64,000 nucleotides of DNA from Closterium sp. Naga37s-1 (lineage: Eukaryota; Streptophyta; Zygnematophyceae; Desmidiales; Closteriaceae): NCBI GenBank assembly GCA_947471745.1, contig CANJKZ010000922.1, positions 793,501 to 857,500 on the forward strand, written 5' to 3'. Made by a program: the position numbers and the translations under genes. The notes beneath the pieces were generated by a model. That model had not been told where the DNA came from and searched no databases. It saw only the letters and a list, made by a program, of their open reading frames with translations. Positions 21,422-32,800 of this stretch are shown piece after piece. Positions within the stretch are counted from its first letter, which is position 1; each line of letters begins with the position of its first letter.

Positions 21422-22337
21422 GTGACTGGACAAGGTTTTTGAACTCATCCTTAGCTTCTTCTCGACAGGCTGGCTGGTGCCACTCCTCATCTGCAAGCGA
21501 TCTCCTTCTTGCCTGGCTCTCCCGCTTTCCCAGTCTACTCAGCCCCCAATTGGCGAATCAGAGCATGGCATGTGTACCTGCGACAACCTTCCACCGCCTC
21601 TGCCAAGCCTATTGGGGTCTAGTCAGCCTCTCGCTGCCTAACCTCAGCCTTGGTTTTGAATTTACTGAGACCAGACATCATGAACTGTCTCAGTAACAAG
21701 CATACGGTATTGGTACGCTTGGGAATGTGGTTCGCCTTACCATACCTCTGCAAAGTACCAGTATGTAGACGATTCATCACTATTGCAGCAGCCTGACCTG
21801 GAATCTTTGTCAGAAACCAGTCCAAGAGTGCACAGCAGTACAGCAGTGCATTACTGTCCGACTGGCCTCTGCCACCTCCTTACTTCAATGGTTGCCCCCT
21901 GCCTCGCATGTCTTGCCCATGCGCCCTTGGTCTTGTGGAATCTGGAGTTTGATTAACTTCCTATGCCTTTGAACGATTGAAGGTGCCGCCTGAGAGCCCA
22001 GAAGCCCAGGACTGTAATCACCAAGAGAATGTACATACCGTAGCGACTCTTCTTCACGCGCGGCGGGTCTGTTTGTGACTGAAAGAGGGGGGGTTGTATG
22101 TGGGTGTGCGTGCGTGTGTGTGTGGGTGTGCACGCGCGCACGCGTGTGCATTCTTATGACCTGCCATAATCCTATTTTCATTCACATGATACATGCACAA
22201 ACTTGTGCAACTAACGAATCCAGCTTGAACGAAGCACTGACGAATCCTAAAACCCAAAACTCCTCATCACGTTCACCATTCAAACGCCACCAATTTCATC
22301 TCCCCCTCATTCATTTCTCGTCTGCTGTTTCTTTCCG
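21422..22337. other. intergenic; GT microsatellite
   Basis: Holds the F-box gene's 3' region and the 5' region of the next gene. A GT/GC-rich simple repeat runs 22090-22150. Nothing else was recognised. Confidence 0.5.
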
Positions 22338-25300
22338 ATGGCGGCCAATCTGGTCTCTACGACGCCGCTAGGCATTTTTCTCAGCAGGATCCCCTGCAAG
22401 TCTATTTCTGATAGTAAAGCCTTACGCAAGACTGACTTATTCCCCTCAATCCCTTCGATCGCCGCATTCCCCGCACATTCCTTCCCTCCAAACTTGCCAA
22501 ATGCAAGCGTTTTTCCGCTCAAGGTAGAATCTCTTGCCGCTCAAAGCGAAGGGCAAGGATTTTCCGACCAGTCGCGATCCAACGGTGACGGGCGGTTTGG
22601 CGCGCGCGGGGAACGAGACGGGAGCGATGGACCGGGATACACCCCCCGAAGGTCTCCCCTCGATAATGCTGGTCGGGGATGGGAAGGGGGAAGGTCGGCC
22701 GGTAGGGGAAGAGGCGGACGGAGTAGTGGGGGAAGCAGGGGTGGCGGACGGGCGGTGGGAAGAGGGGGAGGCGGAAGGGGTTATGACGAGCGGACGGCTT
22801 GGAAGCGGGAAGGGGGAGAGGATAGAGGCTATGCGCAGGGTAGAAACGACGCTGATTATAGCGAGGATGATTATAGTGGCGGAGAGAAAGGTTCCTTTAA
22901 TTCCGGAACGCGATCGGATGACGACAAGCCGCCGCGGACGCTCTTAGACGTGCCGGATCGCGTTCGGAGGGGATTAGGTACATCTCAATCAGGCCGTACG
23001 TATTTAGAGACGTCTCAATCGACGGCGTACGATCGGCGGGGGCGAGGCGGTGGCAGTCAGCGTGGCAATGCCCCGCCGTACGGAAGCAGGCCGTACGGGT
23101 CAAAAGACGCGTACGAAGGGCGATCGTACGGCCGAGATCGGTACAATTCCGGCGGGAGTGACGGGGAGCGCAGACCTGCGGGGAGGGCTCTTGGGCGTGG
23201 GCGAGGGCGGGAGGGGGGATGGGCAGGGGAAAGAGGCGGGCGCGGAGAAGCATGGGGTGGGGAACGACGCGGGGAGGAAGGAAGGCGTGCGGAGAGGGTT
23301 CCCACGGAGGCCAGGGGGCGGGGGAGAGCATGGGGCGGAGGACGAGGTGGGCGCGGGGCGCGAGGCGGGAGGGGGGAGATATGGGGGACGAGCTCCAGAG
23401 GACGCGGGGAAGCAAGGGGGAGCGGGAGGGGAGAGAGGGGAAGAGCGGCGAAGGCGTGGAGAGGAGCAGCGGGGAGCGCCGTAGCAAACTCAGACTCTCA
23501 GCCGACGAAGGGGCGGTGGGGCCCACGAAGCGCACAGGGCGCACGGGGCGCATGTGGCGACGACGACGAAGGTTCGAGGAAAGAGAGCCAGCCTAGTTTC
23601 TCTCCGTTTACGTATGGATATTACCAGCCGGGGCAACCAGCTGCTGACGAATGGGGTTTGTGGGGGGAAGATGGGCCAGATGGGGAAGGAGAAGAAAAAG
23701 GGGAAGTAGGAGAAGTAGGGGTAGGAGTCGAAGGAGATGAGGGGTTTTGGGGAGGGGCGGAGGAGGGGGAGGAGGAGGAGGTGGAGGAGGAGAAGCCTTT
23801 GCCACGGGCAGCTGCAGGCAAGAGTTTTGAAGACAAGGGTTTTGCAGCCAGGAGTTTTGCTTCCGCTGATAGCACACCCTTGGAAACGGGCGCGAGGGGT
23901 TTACGAGGGGAGCTGCGCCAGGGTCTAAAGGAGGGTTTAAAGGAGGGTTTTGAGGGGATTGAGGGGGAGGGGAGCGGGGAGGAGTGGCGGAGGCGGAAGG
24001 TGGGGTGGCTTGCGCGGGAGGTGGCAGCGGTGGTGCCGAGTGCGCTGGTGCGGCTGCTGAACGCTCAGAAGCAGTGGATGAATATGGGCGACCTAAACGC
24101 TGTAGTGGGGAGCCTTATAGCGAGGAAGGAGGTGGTGCGCGGGATACGGGTGAGTGAGATGCATGGCTAGGCATCGGCATGAATCACACATCCTAAACCT
24201 GAATCAGAAACAGAAACCTTAAACCATGGAAATCTCAAAATCATAAACCATGAGCTGAATTATCCCCTTACTTGAGGTGGCAGCAGTGGTGCCAAGTGCG
24301 CTGGTGCGGCTTCTGAACGCACAGAAGCAGTGGATGCGCATGGACGACCTGAACGCTGTAGTGGAGAGCCTTATAGCGAGGAAGGAGGTGGTGCGCGGGA
24401 TACGGGTGAGTGGGAAACGCTGTTGGGTGGCACTAGGCATTAGCATCAACTGAGGATTCAGCCATATGCCAACCATATCTATGAATCATAAAGCAGAAAC
24501 GAAAATCCATAAACCAGGAACCAGAGAATGGAAAGAAGGTAACTTTTTATCTCTTCTATTTCTCCGCCCCCTTGTCTTCTCCCAATTCCTTTCCCTACTC
24601 CTTACCCCCTTTCTCCCCATTTCCCCCTCACAGGTCTTCCAGTGGGCGCTGCATGCGCCCTTAAAATGTATATATATATATATATATATATATATCTTCG
24701 TTTATATCTCCGTTTCGTTGCCTTCCCCCATTCCTTTCTCTCCTTCCCCCCACCCCCCCCCTCTCCCCCTCACTCCTCCCGTTCCCCTTTTCCGCCCTTG
24801 GCCCCAATTCCCCCCCACACCACAGGTCTTCCAGTGGGCGCTGCATGCGCCCTTTTATGAACATATCTCTTTTCCTCTTTTATATCTCCATTCTCTTGCC
24901 TTCCCCCATTCCATTTCCTTTTTCCCCCATTCCCCCTCCCCCTCCCCCTCCCTCCTCTTCCCCTCTTCCCCCCTTGCCCGCCATTCCCCCCCACAGGTCT
25001 TCCAGTGGGCGCTGCACGCGCCCTTCTTCTCCCCCTCCGCCTCCCCCCCCATCCTCTCCGCCCTCCTCCTCCCCGCGGCCGCCCAGGGGAAGATCCGCCA
25101 CATGCTCCCCCTCCTCTCCTCTGTGCCCCTCTCTCCCTTTCTCTCATCCAGTCCCCCATCCCCTTCCCCTCTCCCTCCCCCCCCCCCGCCCCATTTTCTG
25201 CCCTTGTTGTCCCTCTCCTGGACTTGCCCCGTTCCCCCCGTTCCCCCCAACAGGTCTTCCAGTGGGCGCTACATGCGCCCTTCTTCTCCCCCTCCGCCTC

Positions 25301-26730
25301 CCCCCCCATCCTCTCCGCCCTCCTCCTCCCCGCGGCCGCCCAGGGGAAGATCCGCCACATGCTCCCCCTCCTCTCCTCCGCGCTCCCCCAGGGTGTTTCG
25401 CCATCTCGCCCTGCTTTTGAAGGGGTAATCCGGTCGTTGCTCCTCGCCGCAAAACGGGCGGAGGAATGGAAATGGGAAGGGGGGAAGGGAGGGGCGCGTG
25501 GGGGGAAGAGCGGGGGGAAACGGGGAGGGGGAAGGGCAGGGGGGAGAGGAAGGGGAGGGGAAAGTGGAGTCGAGGAGGAGGGGGATGGGATTGGGACGAG
25601 AGGCATGGGGAGGAGGATGAGGGAGGAGATGGTGAGACTGGAGGAGAGTGCATGGGAGGTGTATGGTATGATGCATGGCTTGGGAGGGAGCTCGCAAACA
25701 GCGCTACCACTACCATCAGCAGAGGGACAAACGCCCCAAGCAGCAACCAACCCCCTCGCAGACTCCATACCCTCCTCTCCCTCCTATCCCTCCTCCCCCT
25801 CCTCCCCCTCCTCCCCCTCCTCCCCCTCCTATCCCTCCTCTCTCTCATCTCCCTCCTCCCCACCTTCCTCGAAGCTTCTCTACGAGCTATATGACGCGTT
25901 CAGCCGCCCATCCGCCCGCGGCCGCCACGTCAGCAAGCTGGAGCAGCTACTTAAAGACCTATCATCCATAGGAGCCCCAATAACCCCCCTCATGCACTCG
26001 CGCTTAGCACAGCAGCTCGCCTGCCTGGGAGATATCGACAAAGTCGACGCGCTTTTAGCTAAGATGCGATTAGCTAAGCTCCCGATACCAGCTGCTGCTC
26101 TAGAAGCCGCTGTGATTGCTTGTGCTCGGGCGTACCACTCGCAGGGTCCTCTCGGGCAGCAGGGAAATTTTGGCCCAGGCGGCAGAGAAGTGTTTGGGGT
26201 GCTGACGGGCCTGCCTGAGCGGGCAGCGAGGGGAGTGAGGGAGGTGGAAGAGGCCGGGTTTCGGCCGAGCCAGGAAGTATCAGTGGCTTTAATGGAAGTG
26301 CTTAGTAAAGCGCAGAGATACAGAGAAGCAGTGAGTGTATGGCCGAAGGTGGTTGAAGCAGCCGAAGCTGCTGCTTCTGCTGCTGTTGCTGCTGGTTCCG
26401 CTGCTGGAGGTGCCGAAGCTGCTGGTTCAGCGGACAGGTCCGGCGCCGGACCGGTGCGGCAGGCTCGGCCAAGCCTGCGGGCGTATAATGTGTATGTGGA
26501 GGCGTTGAGTGGGGCGGGAGAGGTGGAGGCGGCAGAGGGTGTGGTGAGGGAGATGGGTGAATGGGGCATGAGGCCACTAACGAAGGGGTTCAATGCGGTG
26601 CTGAGGATGCATGTGAGGCTGGGCATGGGTGTTGATGCTGGTTCGCCGGATTTGCCAGCAGCAGTACCATCAGCAGCATCACCACCACCATCACCACCAG
26701 CAGCAGCAGCAACACCACCATCAGCAGCAT

Positions 26731-26804
<74 letters not shown>

Positions 26805-28883
26805 CCATCACCATCGGCGGCAGCAGCAGCAGCAGCGAGGGATGCAGCAGTGCGTGTGTTCACTGAAATGGCTGCCTTTGGATGCCCCGCCAGCACTGAG
26901 GCGTGCAACCTGCGCCTGCAGACGCACCTGCTGGCACGTGACTGGCAGGGCGTGTGGGAGCTGTATGGCGGGATGAGAGGCGCTGCAGAGGGGGGTGTGA
27001 GAGGAGCGGGAGAGGGAGGTTTTGGAAAGGGAGGAGAGGGTGGATTGAGGGGAGTGAGGGGGATGGTGCGAGGAGGGAAAGGGGTAGCAGAGAGAGGGAC
27101 ACGAGGAAGGGGTAAGGGAGGGAGGGAGGGGAGAGGGGAGTGGGAGGAGAGTGATGAGGAGTGGGAGAGGCATGGGTGGATGAGGAGGGAGGGGAGGGGG
27201 GCGAATGATGACTGGGAAGCAGAGGAGGAGGAAGAGGAGGATAGTGAAGAGGAGGAGGATGATGAATCCGATGGCGAGGATATGGAGGAAGAGAGAAGGG
27301 GGCAGGAGCAGGAGGAGGAGGAGACAGTAGCAGCAGCAAGGGCGAAGGAGGCTGCAGAATCAGCGGTAAACTCAAGAGTGTTGCCTCTTAACTCGGAACC
27401 AAGGCTGCTGCCTGTGCCGAGTCCCCCCAACCAGCGCACGTATGACCTGCTGCTGCTGGCTCTGGCAGAGGCTGGGGATGTGGGGGGGGTGGAGAGAGTG
27501 TATGAGGACATGCTGAGAGAGGGGGTGCGCGGTGGGGTGAGGAAGGGAGGAGGGGAGGGAGAGGATGGTGAGGAGGGCGAGGAGGGAGAGGAGGGTGAAT
27601 GGGAGGGAGAGCGTGAGAATGAGGTGGAGGAGGCTGGTGGTGGGATATTTGGGGCCGTCAGTAGAAGGGGAGAGGGAGGAAAGGTGAGAGTGGAAGGTGC
27701 GGAGGGGAGTGAGGGTGAGAAGGGAGGAGGAGGGGTGGTGAGGGCGAGGAGGTTCAGCCTGCAGGGGCGAGTGAGGGAGGCGGTAGAGCGACTGCTGGGG
27801 GTGGATAGAGTGAGAAGGGACGAAGCATGGGCTGCTGCTGTGGCAGCCCGAGGGGGATCGGCAGCAGCAGCAGCAGCCTTCTTTGGAGGAGCAACAGCAG
27901 CAGGAGAAGGAAGAGGAGGAGGAGGAGGCGGCATGGGTGGCACGGGGAGAGGCTGGGAGACGGGAGTACCAGGGGAGGGGGATGTGGCGATGGGTCTCAG
28001 GCTGACGAGGGAGCAGCGGCAGGTGCTGGTGGGGGCTCTGCTAGCAGGGGCAGAGGTGGAGAGTGCAGATGGTGGCGTGTCGTACTCGATAAGATTCTCC
28101 TAGCCTATTGGAGTGGGCGGCGAGGATTGGCGTATGCGGGTGCTGGACTGGCTGTATGAGGTGTTCCTTCCCTGGGTGGCTGCGCCGCCGGTAGATGTGA
28201 TTGTAACGGGGGGAGAAGTTGGGGAAGTCGAAGCGGTGGATGTGACTGTGAAGGGGGGAGAAGTTGGGGAAAGCGAAGCGGTGGATGTGACTGTGAAGGG
28301 GGGAGAAGTTGGGGAAGGTGAGGGGGGGGATGTGGGGAAGGAGGCAGAGGGTGGGAAAGGTGGGAGGGGCACCATTCGGGTGCGTACATTCGCCACCATT
28401 GCGCACCCGTCTCTGCAGTTCTACGCCCGACAGTTTCGTCCCCTAGCGAAGGATGTGGCTGGCAAACGGGGCGGCAGAGAGGCGGCGGTTCCTCGTCTTA
28501 TTCATCGGTGGCTGTCACCCCGAGGCATGGCGACGTGGCTCATGTATAATGGGTGGGCTATTAGAGGGGATGGAGGCAAGGGAGGGAGAGAGGTAGGGGG
28601 AGAGGGAGGGGGAGAGGGGGTGGAGGCGAGGGCTGAAGAGGCGAAACAATCCGCAAATAACAAGGGTGGTGGTTATAGCCTGGTTTTTGGAGCAGAGGGG
28701 TATTCGGCCAAGGAGGCGGCACTGGTTGTTGCGGCGGTGGGTGCGAGAGTAGAAGATTGTGCATGGAAGAAGGGAACTGGGGGGAAGAATAATGCCATGA
28801 GGTTCAGTGGATTATCTGTGCAGGTGCTTTGGCAGGCCATGGAGCCATATGTGGTGGAGGAGGCGGGATGCGCTTGGTCCTAA
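22338..28883 (+). CDS. OTP51-like PPR protein with LAGLIDADG domain; internal TAG
   Basis: Model: exons 22338-24149 and 25254-28883, joined in phase 0 at GIR/VFQWALHAP (donor GTGAGT, acceptor CAG). Exon 1 encodes a Ser/Pro-rich N-terminus that looks like a plastid transit peptide, then a long Arg/Gly-rich tract. Exon 2 has pentatricopeptide-like helical pairs (near 25930-26110, 26190-26350, 26460-26640, 26850-26980, 27420-27530) separated by low-complexity inserts. The end carries two LAGLIDADG-like parts: LVGALLAGAEVES near 28025, and LIHRWLSPRGMATWLMYNG near 28495-28555. PPR plus LAGLIDADG is the OTP51 architecture, known in plants for plastid intron splicing (ycf3 intron 2). An in-frame TAG at 28101-28103 separates the two parts, with the frame open on both sides: a nonsense mutation, sequencing error or missed splice are all possible. 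At ~1,810 codons it is about twice the usual size because of low-complexity tracts. Confidence 0.65.
24040..25380 (+). repeat. duplicated exon edges in the intron of the OTP51-like gene
   Basis: The 3' end of exon 1 (about 24030-24149, ending GGGATACGG before GTGAGT) is repeated at 24275-24403 with its own GTGAGT. The 5' edge of exon 2 (CAG then GTCTTCCAGTGGGCGCT) occurs four times, beginning at 24634, 24826, 24997 and 25254. Copies three and four extend through about 125 exon bases; only the fourth continues into the long reading frame. TA microsatellite (24667-24694) and C-rich tracts lie between the copies. Confidence 0.85.
26640..26845 (+). repeat. CAG/CCA triplet repeats encoding poly-Ala and Pro/Ser
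   Basis: CAGCAGCA-type triplets read in the Ala/Ser/Pro frame insert about 65 residues of low complexity between two helical repeats of the PPR region. Further coding low-complexity tracts lie at 25750-25870 (Ser/Pro), 27000-27330 (Arg/Gly/Glu) and 27540-27620 (Glu/Gly). Confidence 0.8.
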
Positions 28884-29303
28884 ATGAATCAATACTTTTC
28901 TGTGTGGAATGTTTGTTTTTTTCCTGGTTGATTCATAATGGTCTAACTTCCTAACTTCGGTAAAATGAATTTTGTAAACTGGTCCGTTCCTGATTTCGCG
29001 AAAAAAATATTTTCGCGGAGATCCAAGGCCACACACATTAGGATTGAGGAGATTTCGTCCATCCAATCAAGATTGACGACGACAACCTTCCACCGACACA
29101 TTTATCGCGACTCGCGCGAAAAGCTGAACGATGATGGCCGCACACACCACTACACACACACACACACACACTCCCCTTCCCACAGAAATACGAAATGCGT
29201 TTCAGTACGGTTCGTATTGTTAAAGAACGGTCTAATCAAACCTTACAACTGTTGAGTAGGGCAGTGAGTGAAAACGAACTCAAGCCAACTCTTTTGTTAT
29301 ACA
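28884..29303. other. intergenic; CA microsatellite
   Basis: 3' flank of the OTP51-like gene. A short (CA)n tract lies at 29151-29171. No gene is seen. Confidence 0.5.
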
Positions 29304-29637
29304 ACCTGACCACCGCTATTTTCACGCCCCCAAATCACACTCACGTGGGTAACTACCCTGAGAGTTTCTGAGACCAAGGGTTGTGTACAACAAAGTTATA
29401 GGTAGTGTTTCGGACTCCTCACACGGGTTGGATGTCGCAAAAGGGCTCTCAACCTAAAAACAGCATTCGCGTGAGTGGATAGTAAATCCCCGCTCCATCC
29501 GCGTGTTTTTGGGACATCGAACAGGAGAGTCTGATTCGTACACCCTAGATCCTGAGCGTCTCGATCGATATTGCCGAAAATGGTCCCGGGTGCCACTGAA
29601 AAAACGTTTTGGCACGTGAAAATAGCGGTGGTCAGGT
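29304..29637. mobile_element. MITE-like inverted-repeat element upstream of NXD1
   Basis: A perfect 23-bp inverted repeat (arm begins ACCTGACCACCGCTATT) sits at 29304-29326 and 29615-29637, spanning 334 bp. A clear target duplication was not found (TACA occurs on both sides, one base off), so the superfamily is open. It ends about 180 bp before the NXD1 start codon and so probably lies in the promoter or 5' UTR. Confidence 0.6.
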
Positions 29638-29816
29638 GTACATTCTGGTCCCATCCCAGCTTTGACTGCCTCCCTGATTCGCCAAAGCTGACGCCATAGA
29701 TTCCTTCGCGGCGCGTTGCGATCCGTCGCCGCTGCGTGCAGCACGGGGCTCTTATTCTCCGTACGATTCCCACTCCTTAACGCGGCTGACGTGAGCCACG
29801 TGTGCGCGCTGAAGGA

Positions 29817-32800
29817 ATGGCTGGTGGAGGTGACGTCAGCAATGGCAGCAGTCCGATCAATCACAGCCGTCCGAAGGACGGCTATGCTGCCGGTCCGCCT
29901 TGGATTTTCAAAGGCAGGTTAGTAAATGACGTCAAGCATCGATATTGACCTCAATGTAAAGGTTAAGCTGCCGGTCCGCCACCGAACTGAGCTGGTCGCT
30001 CGGGTGCATTCCTTAAAAGGTGAGTAACCCGTAACCGGAGTGTAGCTGGAGGGGAGGCAAAAGGAGGGAGGAGAGCGGGTGGGGGGGAGTGAATGGTGAT
30101 AGAGGCACAGCGGAGCATTCCTCGGAGCTGGTCGCTCGGGTGCATTCCTTAAAGTTGAGTGACCCGTAACCGCGAAAGGTTGCGCTACGGAGCCAACATG
30201 TCCCTTCCGAGTTTCTGATCGCCGCGAATCACTTTCGAAAGTGATTTGAGCGTAATCTCACTTGGCTTCTGTGGCTCGTCAACGTCGGTCTGCTCGTTTG
30301 GTTCGCATTTTCACACGAGGAAGAATCGAGAAGCTTCTCGCACGAAACGACTTATCGTAATTTCTCCATGCAGGCGGCCCCCTCCCCCCCTCCCCCTCCT
30401 CCCCCCCCCCCGCTCCCCACTATTGTCACACTCAAGGCGCAATATCCGTCGTCAATTACTCCCGCTATTGTCACTCTCAGGGCGCTGTATCAACTGAACC
30501 TGGTCAAGGCTGACGTGGCGCGCCGCGTCGTTCCTCCGGAACTCAAGCTCGTTGAAGTCTTCGGGTGGGTGCTGTAGGTTGTAGAGTGGTAATTTGGGTC
30601 TTAGAGTGGTGCTCTGGGTCTTTGAGTGGTGCTTGTGGTCCTAGCGTGGTTCTCTGGATCGCAGAGCGTTGCTTTGGGTAGTAGAACGGTGCTCATAAAT
30701 TGTTGAGTGGGATGAGCAAATATTGTCATTACAATCGCTCCACATACGTCCGTATCCATCACAGATGGGAGTGAACGAAGTCTCGCACTCCCGTCTGTGA
30801 TACAAGGGTGGGCTTTGGCTTTGAGCGAAGCCCCGGTCTTTGGCTTTGAGCGAAGCCCCGGTCTTTGGAGCTTCGTCTGGGTATTCCGAGATCGGGGATG
30901 GCAAGTGCTTGCTTGCACTACTCGGGTGTGCTTGCATTACTAGGGTGTGCTTGCACTACTAGGGTGTGCTTGCACTACTAGGGTGTGCTTGCACTACTCG
31001 GGTGTGCTTGCACTACTCGGGTGTGCTTGCACTACTCGGGTGTGCTTGCACTACTCGGGTGTGCTTGCACTACTCGGGTGTGCTTGCACTACTCGGGTGT
31101 GCTTGCACTACTAGGGTGTGCTTGCACTACTAGGGTGTGCTTGCACTACTAGGGTGTGCTTGCACTACTAGGGTGTGCTTGCACTACTAGGGTGTGCTTG
31201 CACTACTCGGGTGTGCTTGCACTACTCGGGTGTGCTTGCACTACTCGGGTGTGCTTGCACTACTAGGGTGTGCTTGCACTACTAGGGTGTGCTTGCACTA
31301 CTCGGGTGTGCTTGCACTACTAGGGTGTGCTTGCACTACTCGGGTGTGCTTGCACTACTAGGGTGTGCTTGCACTACTCGGGTGTGCTTGCACTACTAGG
31401 GTGTGCTTGCACTACTAGGGTGTGCTTGCACTACTCGGGTGTGCTTGCACTACTCGGGTGTGCTTGCACTACTAGGGTGTGCTTGCACTACTAGGGTGTG
31501 CTTGCACTACTAGGGTGTGCTTGCACTACTCGGGTGTGCTTGCACTACTAGGGTGTGCTTGCACTACTAGGGTGTGCTTGCACTACTCGGGTGTGCTTGC
31601 ACTACTCGGGTGTGCTTGCACTACTAGGGTGTGCTTGCACTACTAGGGTGTGCTTGCACTACTCGGGTGTGCTTGCACTACTAGGGTGTGCTTGCGCTAC
31701 TCGGGTGTGCTTGCACTACTCGGGTGTGCTTGCACTACTCGGGTGTGCTTGCACTACTAGGGTGTGCTTGCACTACTAGGGTGTGCTTGCACTACTCGGG
31801 TGTGCTTGCACTACTAGGGTGTGCTTGCACTACTAGGGTGTGCTTGCACTACTCGGGTGTGCTTGCACTACTAGGGTGTGCTTGCACTACTCGGGTGTGC
31901 TTGCACTACTCGGGTGTGCTTGCACTACTAGGGTGTGCTTGCACTACTCGGGTGTGCTTGCACTACTCGGGTGTGCTTGCACTACTAGGGTGTGCTTGCA
32001 CTACTAGGGTGTGCTTGCACTACTCGGGTGTGCTTGCACTACTAGGGTGTGCTTGCACTACTCGGGTGTGCTTGCACTACTCGGGTGTGCTTGCATTACT
32101 AGGGTGTGCTTGCACTACTCGGGTGTGCTTGCACTACTAGGTGTGCTTGCACTACTCGGGTGTGCTTGCACTACTCGGGTGTGCTTGCACTACTAGGGTG
32201 TGCTTGCACTACTCGGGTGTGCTTGCACTACTAGGGTGTGCTTGCACTACTCGGGTGTGCTTGCACTACTAGGGTGTGCTTGCACTACTCGGGTGTGCTT
32301 GCACTACTCGGGTGTGCTTGCACTACTCGGGTGTGCTTGCACTACTAGGGTGTGCTTGCACTACTCGGGTGTGCTTGCACTACTCGGGTGTGCTTGCACT
32401 ACTCGGGTGTGCTTGCACTACTAGGGTGTGCTTGCACTACTAGGGTGTGCTTGCACTACTAGGGTGTGCTTGCACTACTCGGGTGTGCTTGCACTACTCG
32501 GGTGTGCTTGCACTACTAGGGTGTGCTTGCACTACTCGGGTGTGCTTGCACTACTAGGGTGTGCTTGCACTACTCGGGTGTGCTTGCACTACTCGGGTGT
32601 GCTTGCACTACTAGGGTGTGCTTGCACTACTCGGGTGTGCTTGCACTACTCGGGTGTGCTTGCACTACTCGGGTGTGCTTGCACTACTAGGGTGTGCTTG
32701 CACTACTAGGGTGTGCTTGCACTACTCGGGTGTGCTTGCACTACTAGGGTGTGCTTGCACTACTCGGGTGTGCTTGCACTACTCGGGTGTGCTTGCACTA

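Noticed and set aside
22897..23553. Minus-strand frame opposite the OTP51-like exon 1
   Set aside because: A shadow of the Arg/Gly-rich coding tract; no motif, and the + strand frame continues into recognised sequence.
1535..28103. Alternative genetic code, because several frames carry internal stops
   Set aside because: The internal stops are of all three kinds (TGA, TAA, TAG), while NXD1, PGRL1, the F-box gene and both hAT genes use normal stops and have none internally. Element decay explains it better.
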